A stretch of DNA of 64,000 nucleotides from Streptomyces sp. 378 (GTDB lineage: Bacteria; Actinomycetota; Actinomycetes; Streptomycetales; Streptomycetaceae). The stretch is from contig NZ_JASKMS010000033.1 in the NCBI RefSeq assembly GCF_030124145.1, positions 33,437 through 97,436 on the forward strand, given 5' to 3'. The first letter of the stretch is position 1, and the number at the start of each line of letters is the position of its first letter. Position numbers and translations under genes: made by a program. This document shows, one piece after another, positions 45,551 to 54,328 of the stretch. The notes below the pieces were generated by a model. The model searched no databases. It saw only the letters and a program-made list of their open reading frames with translations, and was not told the DNA's origin.

Positions 45551-46005
45551 GCACCGCGACGGAGAAGAACCTGACCGCCGCGCACACTGAGGTGAAGGCG
45601 GAGATCACGCGGACCGACACGAAGACCGGTCTGCTGCTGGCGTTCGTCGGCGCGGTGCTCGCCGGCGCCTGGACGGTCGCTCAAGAGCTTCTCTTGACGC
45701 TCCCCGCCTACGTGGCGGGCGGGTTCGGGATGCTGCTGCTGGTCTCGGCGGCCGGTCTGCTGCTGCGCTCGACCCGCCCGAACCTGAGCGGCCGACACGG
45801 TTTCCCGCTGTGGGCCACGCTCACCGCCGAGGAGATCACCACCGCCGTAGAGCGGGACCTGGCGGCCGATATCGCCGGGCTGTCCCGACTCGCGGTCGTC
45901 AAGTTCACCTGCCTGCGCCGCGCGGTCGACCTCACCTTGTCCGGCGGGGCCCTGCTCATCCTCGCCGGCCTGCTCACGGCGGGCGGTGCCGCATGGGGAC
46001 GCTGA
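45547..46005 (+). CDS. Pycsar-effector-like (PycTM-type) membrane protein
   Basis: 152 aa from GTG at 45547. A first helix (TEVKAEITRTDTKTGLLLAF) runs into two adjacent membrane segments (GLLLAFVGAVLAGAW and YVAGGFGMLLLVSAAGLLL), then a soluble stretch and a third hydrophobic segment at the C-terminus. This is the layout of the PycTM domain, the membrane effector of cyclic-pyrimidine (Pycsar) immunity. No pyrimidine cyclase gene exists in the window, and the gene is buried in the spread operon, so its job may instead be in transfer or exclusion. Coupled to both neighbours. Confidence 0.65.
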   Translation: MSTATEKNLTAAHTEVKAEITRTDTKTGLLLAFVGAVLAGAWTVAQELLLTLPAYVAGGFGMLLLVSAAGLLLRSTRPNLSGRHGFPLWATLTAEEITTAVERDLAADIAGLSRLAVVKFTCLRRAVDLTLSGGALLILAGLLTAGGAAWGR

Positions 46006-46271
46006 CCGCGCAGATGGCGAGCGACGGCGGGCCGTGGCGCCTGTACGTCGTCCTGTACGGCGAGAGCGAGTGGCCCACAGTCCGGTGGGAGTCCGGCCCG
46101 GTGCCCACCGGAGCGCAGCGCCGGGAAGCACTGGCTTCCCTCGGCTACGAGGTCGCACCCGGTGCCGAGTGGTCCTGGGTCGAGGACAGCCAGAAGCCCG
46201 ACGACGACAGCACGCCGGTCGTCCTCATCGCGGCCGTGGACGTGCGCGAGCAGGAAGGGGCCACCGCATGA
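45993..46271 (+). CDS. DUF6303-like small protein
   Basis: 92 aa (MGTLTAQMASDGGPWRLYVV, then SLGYEVAPGAEWSWVEDS). Soluble alpha/beta look. This protein type (DUF6303 as I recall) recurs in Streptomyces AICE operons. Function unknown. It starts inside the end of the PycTM-like gene and ends overlapping the next start. Confidence 0.65.
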   Translation: MGTLTAQMASDGGPWRLYVVLYGESEWPTVRWESGPVPTGAQRREALASLGYEVAPGAEWSWVEDSQKPDDDSTPVVLIAAVDVREQEGATA

Positions 46272-47125
46272 GCGCGAAGACTGTTCTGCCGGCCGTCGCG
46301 ATGACGGCCGTGTCCATGGTGCTGACCCTCGCCGTGGTCGTGATGTGGCTGGGCACAGCCGTACCGTGGTCGGTCGCCCTGGTCGTCGGTCTCGGTATCG
46401 ACGGCGGATGGCTGGCCACCCTCGCCTACGAACGCCGACTTGCCGCGCAGGGCGACCACAACCGCACGGTGACGGCCGTCGGCTGGTCCTTCGGCATCCT
46501 CGCCGCCGGCGTCCTCGTGGCACACGCGCTAACCGCTGAACATTCCGCCGGGGCGTGGCTGGCCGTCGCGTGGCTGCCCATCGCCGCCAAGGCCCTGTGG
46601 CTCGTCCACAGCCTGTGGGAGCGCACGGCGCTCACCCCGCTCGCGCTGGACGCAATCCGAGGCATCCAACAGGAAGCGCGCGACGAGGCGGCCGTGGCCC
46701 GCGCCCGGCTGCGGGCAGAAGCGGCCACCGAGGAGACGCGACTGACGGCCGTGACGGCCGCCGGGGCACGCGTCGCACGCGTCCAGGCGAAGACCGCGCA
46801 GACCCTTGCCGGGGCGTGGTCGACGCTGGAGACGGCACGCAAGGGCGAGGAGACCGGCAGGGCGCTGACCAGCGTGACGACCCCCGTCACGCCCGACGTC
46901 ACACCCCACTGGGAACTGCCCGTCTGGGGCCCAACGGAGCCGGTCCCGGCGCTGGAGACAGCCGCCCCCGCGCTGTCGGATGAAGCGCTTGACGCGCTGG
47001 TCGACGAGATCCGTACCAGTGAGGTTCCGGCCCTGTCGTACCGGGAGATGGCCGCCCGCTTCCGCGCGGCCGGCCACTCCGCATCCGAGGTCCGGTTGCG
47101 GGCTGCGTGGAAGCGCGTCGCCTGA
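46268..47125 (+). CDS. SpdB-like spread protein
   Basis: 285 aa. Four hydrophobic segments fill the first 115 residues (MTAVSMVLTLAVVVMWLG, WSVALVVGLGIDGGWLATLA, AVGWSFGILAAGVLVAHAL, WLAVAWLPIAAKALWLVHSL). A long Ala/Arg coiled coil with EARDEAAVARARLRAEAATE follows, and then a C-terminal winged-helix-like piece (LSYREMAARFRAAGHSASEV). SpdB proteins help TraB-dependent DNA spread within the recipient mycelium, and some bind DNA. Overlaps at both ends indicate coupling. Confidence 0.8.
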   Translation: MSAKTVLPAVAMTAVSMVLTLAVVVMWLGTAVPWSVALVVGLGIDGGWLATLAYERRLAAQGDHNRTVTAVGWSFGILAAGVLVAHALTAEHSAGAWLAVAWLPIAAKALWLVHSLWERTALTPLALDAIRGIQQEARDEAAVARARLRAEAATEETRLTAVTAAGARVARVQAKTAQTLAGAWSTLETARKGEETGRALTSVTTPVTPDVTPHWELPVWGPTEPVPALETAAPALSDEALDALVDEIRTSEVPALSYREMAARFRAAGHSASEVRLRAAWKRVA

Positions 47126-47472
47126 TGGCCACGCTGCCGGTCTACCGGTGGCACCTCGCACCGGACGGCTACGCCACCCGACGCCAACTCCGCGCCCGTG
47201 GACTTCGGCCCGGCGGCCAGGGCGTGGCTGCGCAGCTCGAACGCTCCCGGCGCCGCAAAGGGCCGCTGGTCGCCTACCTCTACCGCGTCGACCTGGCCAA
47301 GCCCGTGCGGCCGATGACCCCGGGCCGGTGGGCAGCACTGGCCAAGGCCAACGCCGCCCGCCGCATCTGCCCCGCCTGCCGGACCGATGCGGGCTACGTC
47401 ATCCCGCCGTCCCTCGGCACCTGCGTGCCCTGCGCCTACCCCGACCCCGCCACCCCTCCGAGGAGTGCCTGA
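47125..47472 (+). CDS. RRQRL-motif zinc-binding protein
   Basis: 115 aa from ATG at 47125, overlapping the previous stop. The N-terminal ATRRQLRARGLRPGG carries the RRQ.R.L signature and the C-terminus has CPACRTDAGYVIPPSLGTCV plus PC, a four-Cys zinc ribbon. The family occurs in actinobacterial conjugative elements; role unknown, possibly nucleic-acid binding. Confidence 0.75.
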   Translation: MATLPVYRWHLAPDGYATRRQLRARGLRPGGQGVAAQLERSRRRKGPLVAYLYRVDLAKPVRPMTPGRWAALAKANAARRICPACRTDAGYVIPPSLGTCVPCAYPDPATPPRSA

Positions 47473-47474
47473 CC

Positions 47475-47792
47475 ATGCGTAACGCCGACATCCGCCGTCT
47501 GGACCGCGAGATTCAGGCGACGACGAAGAAGCTGGAAGCGGTCCGCCGGGGTGAGTGGTGGCCGCTGAACGGAAGTGAGCGCCGGGCGATGGCCCGTGCC
47601 CTGGCCGGGGGCGCCTACAAGGTGGCCCGGGGCCGTAGCGCGGGCCGTGAAGAGCAGCGCATGGACGCCACCGGCAGCTCTGCCGAGATCCGGCTGAACG
47701 CGGAACTGAACGCCCTGCACAGCGAGCGGCAGCGGCTCATCACCGAGGCCGCCCGCGACAAAGCCAAGAAGAAGTCTTCCGGCTGGTTCTAA
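47475..47792 (+). CDS. Small charged coiled-coil protein of the transfer operon
   Basis: 105 aa: RRLDREIQATTKKLEAVRRG, then AEIRLNAELNALHSERQRLI. Two helical segments around a Gly/Arg linker and a Lys-rich tail ending SSGWF. Not recognised. Two bases separate it from the upstream gene; traB begins 98 bases downstream. Confidence 0.65.
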   Translation: MRNADIRRLDREIQATTKKLEAVRRGEWWPLNGSERRAMARALAGGAYKVARGRSAGREEQRMDATGSSAEIRLNAELNALHSERQRLITEAARDKAKKKSSGWF

Positions 47793-47890
47793 CCAGCCAT
47801 CACACCGGGGTGGCCGCTCTTTCCACGGACCCGGCCACCCCGGCTCTCCCTCACTCCCGCCCCATTGGGGCAGTCAGGAGAACTTCCAGC

Positions 47891-50017
47891 ATGTCTGAGA
47901 ACGTCGTCCACCTCCACAAGCCCACCGACCCCCCGTCCCCCCACACCGCCCCCACCGTGCTCACGGTCGTGCCCGACACGCCCCCGGCGCGGCCCGTGCC
48001 GCTGTGGGTCCGCTCCGGCCGCGCCATCAAGACCGGCGTCACGCACGAGCGCACAAAGTCGACGGTGCAGACGGTGGCCCGGCACAGCCTCTACACCCTC
48101 AACGGCGGCCGGATCGTGACCCGTCGTGCATGGGACGGCCGCACCGGGTCCCGGTATGAGCGGATGATCCGGGCGGCGGAAGCCGCGGGGAACCTGGAAG
48201 CGGCCGAGGAGTGGGAGGAGCGGTTGCAGCGCTTTCGCGCTGCCCGCCACCACCGCCGTATGGACCTGCTGCACTCCCCGGTGGAGGCCGCAAAGGGCGT
48301 GGCCGTCGGCGCAGGCATGAGCATCGGCGTCCTGGTCGCCCTCGGCGTCATCATGGCCATCAGTACCGGCAACGTGGGCGACGTCATCACCCCGCTCACG
48401 GCGACCATCGACTTCATCGCCCTGCTCATCCGGATCGTTCAGATCGTCTGGGGCCCGGCCCTCACGATCGGCCCCTTCCTGGCCCTGCTCGCCCTGTGGT
48501 CAGTCGGCCGCAAGCAGCAAGCCGCCCCCAACTGGGCACTCCCGGCGAACGTCCGCAACGGCGAGGGAGAGCCGATCACCCCGTCCATCGTGGTCAAGGC
48601 TCTGCGCGACCTCGGAGTGCCCGCCCTGGCGCGAGCCATCAAGGAGATGGGCGACGCCGGCGCCTCCATGCTCGGGCCGATCCGGATCGCCGGATGCGGC
48701 GTGGAAGTCGACGTGACCTTGCCTTCCGGGGTGGCCACGAACGAGGTGCAGGGCAAGCGCCGCAAGCTCGCCGAGAACCTGACCCGGCACGAACACGAGG
48801 TGTTCATCACCATCCCGGAGGCCGCACGGACGGTGCGACTGTGGATCGCCGACTCTGGGGCGCTGGACGAGCCGATCGGCCCCTCTCCACTGGTCACCGA
48901 CGAGACGCTGACCGCGAACTACAAAACCGGCCGGGCCCCGTGGGGCCAAGACCTGCGCGGCGATGCCGCTGAGCTGAGCGTGTATCAGCGTCACCTGCTG
49001 GTCACGGGCCTGTCCAACCAGGGCAAGACCGCCGCCCTGCGCGCCCTGGCACTGTGGCTGGCCCTGGACCGAACGGTGCAGTTCTGGATCGCCGACCTCA
49101 AGGGCGTCGGCGACTGGGCACCCTTCGACGGCATCGCCAAAGTCCTGATCGAGGGTCCCTCGGACAGCCACTGCATTCAGGCGACCGAGATGGTCGAGGA
49201 CGCGGTGGAGGAGATGAACCGGCGGATCGAGGCGGTTCGCAAGGACCCGTCCATCGTGTTCCCGCCGCTGATCGTGCTGGTGGATGAGGCGCAGAAGGCG
49301 TTCATGTGCCCGGCCAAGGGCGAGGACGGCCGCCCCTACGGCGGCGCCAAGGCCACCTCCCGGTACTTCATGGCGGTGCGCGAGATCCACAACCAGGGTC
49401 GTGCGGTCGACGTGCTGATGTGGCAGGGCACCCAGGACCCGACCGACCAGAACCTTCCCAAGCTGGTCCGCGAGGGCGCCCACACCCGCGCCTCCCTCGT
49501 GGTCGGCACCGAATCGCAGGCTGAGATGGCGCTCGGGGCCAAGGCCGTCAACGCTGGCGCCGCCCCGCACCTGCTGCGTCAGGGCCTGGACAAGGGCACC
49601 CTCGTGGTCGCCTCCGACGGCATCGCCATCCCCGCCGGCCAGTCCTCCATCACCGTGCGGACCCACTTCATCGACGACGAGCCAGCCGCCGAGATCGCCG
49701 CCCGGGCCAAGGCGCTGCGCGATGGCGTAGCCACCCTGCACGCCATCGACCGTGACGAAGAGCGTGACCCGCTCGCCGACGTGGCCGCCGTCATCGGCGA
49801 CGCGGCCCGCATGCGCACGGATGAGGTGCTGAAGCGGCTGCACGCGCTGGACACGGCCGTCTACCGCGAGTGGAACAACGTCCGCCTGAAGCGGCTGCTG
49901 GAGGAGCACGGCGAGGAGCCGAAGAAGTCCCACGGGGTCATGGTCGTGCGCCGCGACGACGTGGCCCGCGCCCTCGCCAACCGCGACGCCGACGGTTCCA
50001 CTTCCGCCGCCGAGTAG
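47891..50017 (+). CDS. traB: FtsK/SpoIIIE-like conjugative DNA translocase
   Basis: 708 aa. The N-terminal third is basic and then membrane-spanning (MSIGVLVALGVIMAISTG and ALTIGPFLALLALWSVG near residues 135-200). The motor has Walker A GLSNQGKT (373-380) and Walker B LIVLVDEAQ (460-468). The C-terminal winged-helix-like part would read element-specific octamer repeats. TraB hexamers move double-stranded plasmid DNA between Streptomyces hyphae. GTCAGGAGAAC precedes the ATG at 47891; the open frame further upstream is not needed. The gene ends with a terminator-like hairpin. Confidence 0.92.
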   Translation: MSENVVHLHKPTDPPSPHTAPTVLTVVPDTPPARPVPLWVRSGRAIKTGVTHERTKSTVQTVARHSLYTLNGGRIVTRRAWDGRTGSRYERMIRAAEAAGNLEAAEEWEERLQRFRAARHHRRMDLLHSPVEAAKGVAVGAGMSIGVLVALGVIMAISTGNVGDVITPLTATIDFIALLIRIVQIVWGPALTIGPFLALLALWSVGRKQQAAPNWALPANVRNGEGEPITPSIVVKALRDLGVPALARAIKEMGDAGASMLGPIRIAGCGVEVDVTLPSGVATNEVQGKRRKLAENLTRHEHEVFITIPEAARTVRLWIADSGALDEPIGPSPLVTDETLTANYKTGRAPWGQDLRGDAAELSVYQRHLLVTGLSNQGKTAALRALALWLALDRTVQFWIADLKGVGDWAPFDGIAKVLIEGPSDSHCIQATEMVEDAVEEMNRRIEAVRKDPSIVFPPLIVLVDEAQKAFMCPAKGEDGRPYGGAKATSRYFMAVREIHNQGRAVDVLMWQGTQDPTDQNLPKLVREGAHTRASLVVGTESQAEMALGAKAVNAGAAPHLLRQGLDKGTLVVASDGIAIPAGQSSITVRTHFIDDEPAAEIAARAKALRDGVATLHAIDRDEERDPLADVAAVIGDAARMRTDEVLKRLHALDTAVYREWNNVRLKRLLEEHGEEPKKSHGVMVVRRDDVARALANRDADGSTSAAE

Positions 50018-50036
50018 CGGGGAGGAACGAGGGTCC

Positions 50037-50078
50037 GGCCCGGGGAGGCGGGGAGAACTCCCCAATCCCCTCCCCGGG
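50037..50078 (+). terminator. Terminator-like hairpin after traB
   Basis: An 11-bp perfect stem (GCCCGGGGAGG / CCTCCCCGGGC) lies 20 bases past the traB stop. A second small hairpin, GCACCCC-GAAC-GGGGTGC, lies at 50167-50184 before the next gene. Confidence 0.6.
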
Positions 50079-50221
50079 CCCGCTTCCCCGCGTTGATCAG
50101 TACAAACATCGTTTCGGGGAGGCGGGGAGGCGCCCTGCTCGGACCCCTGAAACACCCCTCCACACGGCACCCCGAACGGGGTGCTTCCACCTCCCCGGCC
50201 GAGTACCGGAAGGGATTCCGC

Positions 50222-50686
50222 ATGTACCCCGACCACACCCCGCACGTGCCCGCACAGCGGGCCGTGGAAGTCCACCAGCCCACCCCGCTCCCGCCCGCCG
50301 TGGCCGTGTCGGCACCGGTCGTGCCAGTGCAGCCCGGCAGTGTTCCAGCGGTGGCGAGCATCGTCCTGCCGGACGGCCGTGTCGTCACCGGCTACGCCAT
50401 CAACCCCGCCCAGCCCGAACCGGTCACGGCCAAGCCGGCCGTGTCCCGGACGGCCGTGAACGTCGCCCTCGGGGGCGTGGGCTTCCTCGCGGTGTGCGGC
50501 GGCCTGCTGCTGCTCACCTCGTTCATCGCCGCACTCACCGCGTTCATCACCCAACTCATCACCCTCGCCGCCGTGATCTTCGGCGGCTGGATCGCCGTGC
50601 AGATCTTCAGCGCGAGCGGCCACCAGAGCGGCACCACCGTGAACATCCGCAAGGCCACGTTCAAGCGCAACCACTTCAACGGCTAG
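50222..50686 (+). CDS. Small membrane protein of the conjugation module
   Basis: 154 aa from ATG at 50222. A Pro/Val-rich soluble lead (about 75 residues) is followed by two membrane segments (ALGGVGFLAVCGGLLLLTSF and FITQLITLAAVIFGGWIAVQ) and a short basic tail (NIRKATFKRNHFNG). Location after traB and topology suit a Spd-type accessory protein; not recognised more precisely. Confidence 0.7.
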   Translation: MYPDHTPHVPAQRAVEVHQPTPLPPAVAVSAPVVPVQPGSVPAVASIVLPDGRVVTGYAINPAQPEPVTAKPAVSRTAVNVALGGVGFLAVCGGLLLLTSFIAALTAFITQLITLAAVIFGGWIAVQIFSASGHQSGTTVNIRKATFKRNHFNG

Positions 50687-50777
50687 CTACGCCAAGGGCG
50701 GCCCCCAACCTCACGCCAATGAAACCGGGGCCGCCCTGACCATCCAGCACGCTGACGACGAACTGGAGACATCCAGC

Positions 50778-51527
50778 ATGACCCAACCCACCGACATCAG
50801 GCGAGCGCTCGCCTTACTCGCCCCGTCCCGTCCCTTCCGGGTGCTGGACGGCTGTTGCTGCATCGGCGGCGGCAGCGAGGGCTACCGGCGCGCGTTCGGC
50901 CCCGACTGCCACATCACCGGCGTCGACATCGAGCCCCAACCGGACTACCGGGGCGACGACTTCCACCAGGGCGACGCGATCGAGTTCATCCGCGCCCACG
51001 GCCACGAGTTCGACTTCATCCACGTCTCTCCGCCCTGCCAGGGGGAAGGGGCTCCGACCAAGGGCACCAACAGGGCCCGCAACGCGGCGATCGGCCGCAC
51101 CTACCCCCGCCTCATCGGCCCCGCCCGCAAAGCGCTGGAGGCCACGGGCCGGCCGTACGTGATCGAGAACGTGGCGGGCTCCGAGGTCCGTAAGGACATC
51201 CGCCTGTGTGGGGAACAGTTCGGGCTCGACGTGATCATGCACCGCTACTTCGAACTGGGCGGCTGGACGACCGTGCAGCCGCCCCACCCCCGGCACCGGG
51301 GCCGGGTGCGCGGCTACCGGCACGGCCAGTACTTCGACGGCCCCTACGTCGCCGCGTACGGCAAGGGCGGCGGCAAGGCCACCATTGAGGAGATCCGCGC
51401 GGCCAAGGGCATCGACTGGTCGACCGATCACCTTCGGCTGCGCGAGGCGCTCCCGCCCGCCTACACCGAGTGGATCGGCCGCGCCTTCCTCACCACCCTC
51501 GCACCCGCGCTGGAGGTGGCCGCATGA
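50778..51527 (+). CDS. C5 cytosine DNA methyltransferase (phage-type, compact)
   Basis: 249 aa. SAM-binding motif I LDGCCCIGGGSEGYRRAF, motif IV HVSPPCQGEGAP with catalytic Cys87, motif VI VIENVAG (Glu130). The target-recognition region is very short, as in small phage enzymes. No cognate endonuclease is adjacent, and it overlaps the prim-pol gene by ATGA, so it is part of the replication operon. It could methylate element DNA during transfer to escape host restriction; given the type IV enzyme in the same element, its modified sequence must be one that enzyme tolerates. That last point is inference. Confidence 0.87.
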   Translation: MTQPTDIRRALALLAPSRPFRVLDGCCCIGGGSEGYRRAFGPDCHITGVDIEPQPDYRGDDFHQGDAIEFIRAHGHEFDFIHVSPPCQGEGAPTKGTNRARNAAIGRTYPRLIGPARKALEATGRPYVIENVAGSEVRKDIRLCGEQFGLDVIMHRYFELGGWTTVQPPHPRHRGRVRGYRHGQYFDGPYVAAYGKGGGKATIEEIRAAKGIDWSTDHLRLREALPPAYTEWIGRAFLTTLAPALEVAA

Positions 51528-52372
51528 GCACGCTTCCCGAGCTTCTGCAGACCGCGCTGGAGCTGGCCGCTGCCGGTGTGCCGGTGCTGCCCCTGCGCGC
51601 GGGCAAGGCACCGTTCGGCAACTGCACCCAGTGCGCGAACAACGTGTGCGGCGGCCGGCCCAACATGAAGAGCGCAGGCCACTGCCGATGCTCTGGCGTC
51701 TGCCACGCGTGGGCCGCCGCCACCACCGACCCAGACGTGCTCACCTCCCCGGCCTGGACGGCCGCATGGCGGCGGGCCGTCTGCGTCGCCTACCACCCGG
51801 GCGCCGCCAGGCTGACCGTGGTCGACCTCGACGACACGGCGGCCGTCGGGTGGGCCCGCGAGACGCTGCCCGCCACACGGACCGTGCAGACAACGCGCGG
51901 TGAGCACTGGATCTACCGGGGCGCCATGTCGTCGCACAACGCGGTCCGGCCCGGCGTCGACATCAAGTCGACCATGGCATACGCACGATGGCTCGGGCCC
52001 GGCGCAGGCACCATGACCGCCCTGCCGGACGCCGTGCGCGCGCTGGCCATGAAAGAGCCGCCCGCTGTCCGGCCGGCGCCCCGTTCCGTCTCGCTGCCCG
52101 CACACTCCGGCGGCGGGCAGTGCCCGCACCGCACGCCCGTCTTCCTGGAGCGTGGCATCGCCATGGCCGAGCAGCGCATCACACAGGCCCGCAGCGCGAT
52201 CCACGCCACCGTGTATCGGACGTTCCTGGCGGTGCTGTCCACGCACGGCCGGTGCGGCTGCCTCACCGACACCCACATCGCCCGGCTCTTCACCGCCGCG
52301 CAGTCCAAGGGGGAGTCCCCGCGGCACTGCATGGACGCCTGGAACAACGCCTCCACCACGTTGGGACTGTGA
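51524..52372 (+). CDS. Bifunctional DNA primase/polymerase N-terminal-type protein
   Basis: 282 aa. A Cys-rich insertion (NCTQCANNVCGGRPNMKSAG, CRCSGVCHAW) precedes the prim-pol catalytic DxD in VVDLDDTAAVGWA (D101, D103) and HWIYRG plus PGVDIKST. AICE commonly use this archaeo-eukaryotic primase-like protein with a separate helicase for replication. It is coupled to the methyltransferase upstream and 3 bases from the helicase gene. The start is ATG at 51524. Confidence 0.88.
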   Translation: MSTLPELLQTALELAAAGVPVLPLRAGKAPFGNCTQCANNVCGGRPNMKSAGHCRCSGVCHAWAAATTDPDVLTSPAWTAAWRRAVCVAYHPGAARLTVVDLDDTAAVGWARETLPATRTVQTTRGEHWIYRGAMSSHNAVRPGVDIKSTMAYARWLGPGAGTMTALPDAVRALAMKEPPAVRPAPRSVSLPAHSGGGQCPHRTPVFLERGIAMAEQRITQARSAIHATVYRTFLAVLSTHGRCGCLTDTHIARLFTAAQSKGESPRHCMDAWNNASTTLGL

Positions 52373-52375
52373 CCC

Positions 52376-53854
52376 GTGTCCGACGACGACAAGAACCCCG
52401 CCCGCGAGGTCATCACCGACTACGCGCAATCGCACTTCCGGTACTTCCGCACCGCCGACGGCACCGTGTACGCGCAGCGTAACCGCCACCCCGTGGCCCG
52501 CCCGATCCGCTCCCAGGGCACCACGGGCAGCCACCGGCAGGAACTCATGGTCGGACTGTTCAAGGACGGCATCGGCGTGTTCAACGGCACCGCCATGAAA
52601 GAGGCGCTCGACCTGATCGAGGCACTCGCGCTGACCGAGAACGTCCAACCCGTACACATCCGCGTCGCCCCCGGATTCGACGGGGCCACCTGGCTCGACC
52701 TCGGGCGCAGCGACGGGCAGTCCGTGCGTATCCACCCCACCGGATGGGACATCCGCACCCCGGACCCGCGTGAGGTGTGCTGGCGGCGTACCCAGCTCAC
52801 CGGAGAACTGCCCCTGCCGGTCAAGGACACCGACGGCAAGGGCATCGATCTGCTGATGCGGCTGTGCAACTTCGCCACCGCGGAGGCCGAGTGCCTGGCC
52901 ATCGCCTGGCTCATCGGCTGCCTGGGGCCGACGGTCCCCGTCCCGGCCCCGTTCCTCACCGGACCGCAGGGCGCGGGCAAATCCACCGGCGGGCGGATGC
53001 TCGTGCGGATCATCGAGGGCATGAGCGGCGACCTGCGCCGGGCACCCAAAGATGAGGAGAACCTGATCACGGCGGTCGCGGCCGGTTGGGTCACCGCCCT
53101 GGACAACCTCTCCCACATGACCCCGGAGTTGTCCGATGCGATGTGCTGCATCGTGACCGGGGCGGAGAACGTCAAACGCGCGCTGTTCACAGACGGGGAC
53201 GTCTTCCGCATCGGCTACCGCCGCCCCCTGCTCCTGACCGGCATCGACGTCGGCGTGATCCGGCCCGACCTCGCCGAACGGCTCCTGCCCCTCCGTCTGG
53301 AACGCCCCCGGGTCCGGCGCACTGAGGCGGAACTGTGGTCGGACTTCGCAGAGGTGCTGCCCGTCATCCTCGGCTCGCTGCTGGACCTCACCGTGCAGGT
53401 GCGCGCAGCTGAGGCGGACATCCCGACGGACCTGCGCATGGCCGACTTCGCGCACCTGTGCGCGCAGCTCGACGCGGCCACCGGTCTGGGGGCGCTCGCC
53501 GCCTACCGGGCCAGCCTGGACGACCTCAACGACGACGTCATCGAGGGCGACCTGCTGGCGCAGACCGTCCTCAAGCACGCCGCCGGCATCGACCCGGGCA
53601 CCGAGCAGCGGATGACGTCAGCCGAATGGCTGCACTGCCTCACGAGCCTCTACGCGGGCGAGGACTTCCGTCCCCTGCCTAAAGGCTGGCCGACCACCGG
53701 CAAGGTGCTCTCAGACCGCCTCAAGCGCCTTCAACCCACCCTCGCTGCCCGGGGCGTCCTCATCGACTGGGGACGCACCAACACGTCCCGCTACATCGAA
53801 ATCGCGCGGCCGTCCGCTGCATCGCCTCCGCACGAGCAGGCAGCGGCTTTCTGA
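52376..53854 (+). CDS. AICE replication helicase/ATPase
   Basis: 492 aa from GTG at 52376. P-loop GPQGAGKST at about 196-204, then VTALDNLSHMTPELSDAMCC (Walker B-like) and RRPLLLTGIDVGVIRPDLAE with LLPLRLERPR, the pattern of D5/superfamily 3-like helicases paired with prim-pol primases. It would unwind the origin, probably at the repeat cluster just downstream (54033-54241). No membrane segments. Ends 474 bases before xis. Confidence 0.85.
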   Translation: MSDDDKNPAREVITDYAQSHFRYFRTADGTVYAQRNRHPVARPIRSQGTTGSHRQELMVGLFKDGIGVFNGTAMKEALDLIEALALTENVQPVHIRVAPGFDGATWLDLGRSDGQSVRIHPTGWDIRTPDPREVCWRRTQLTGELPLPVKDTDGKGIDLLMRLCNFATAEAECLAIAWLIGCLGPTVPVPAPFLTGPQGAGKSTGGRMLVRIIEGMSGDLRRAPKDEENLITAVAAGWVTALDNLSHMTPELSDAMCCIVTGAENVKRALFTDGDVFRIGYRRPLLLTGIDVGVIRPDLAERLLPLRLERPRVRRTEAELWSDFAEVLPVILGSLLDLTVQVRAAEADIPTDLRMADFAHLCAQLDAATGLGALAAYRASLDDLNDDVIEGDLLAQTVLKHAAGIDPGTEQRMTSAEWLHCLTSLYAGEDFRPLPKGWPTTGKVLSDRLKRLQPTLAARGVLIDWGRTNTSRYIEIARPSAASPPHEQAAAF

Positions 53855-54032
53855 CCGCGCGGTGCCCCGACCGCTCGCACAGCAAGAGGAGCACCCCGGC
53901 GGCGCGTGCTCTTCTTGCTGTTCGGCGGCGGCGCCGCCCTGCAATGGTCGCGCCGCGAAGCGGCACGTTCTTCACTCTCTGAGCCGCGCACCACAACAGA
54001 CACCCCCTCTCTTGTCCGAAGTAGAGAGACCC

Positions 54033-54241
54033 TGCGTCACCTGCGTCACCCACACCCCGATAACGGCTTGTGACCCGCCGAAAGAGGGGTGACGCAGACG
54101 GTCGCTTTCTGCGTCACCCCGCGTCACCCACGTCACCCGATGACGAAGGTCTACGTCACCGGTGACGCACCCTCCGGACCCTGCGTCACCCCGAAACCGC
54201 AGGTCAGAGGCGCGAATGACGCAGATGACGCAGGTGACGCA
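54033..54241. repeat. Cluster of TGCGTCACC / GGTGACGCA octamer-type repeats (candidate origin or clt)
   Basis: At least ten copies of (T/A)GCGTCACC or close variants in both orientations: 54033, 54042, 54088 (reverse), 54110, 54121, 54130 (ACGTCACCC), 54153, 54161 (reverse), 54182, 54216, 54225 and 54233 (last three reverse, 9 bases apart). Two copies abut as an inverted pair at 54153-54169. They lie between the replication helicase and xis in a 474-base gap with no gene. They could be replication iterons, or TraB recognition octamers of a clt locus. Confidence 0.8.
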
Positions 54242-54328
54242 GAAATCTGCACCTCGGACAGGTGCGGACTCTCTCGCCCCGGGAGGTTCGCCCCCCTCAC
54301 CGCCGAACCCTGAGAAGGAGTCTTTGAC

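Noticed and set aside
50778..51527. Half of a classical restriction-modification pair
   Set aside because: No endonuclease gene is adjacent; the neighbours are replication genes translationally coupled to it.
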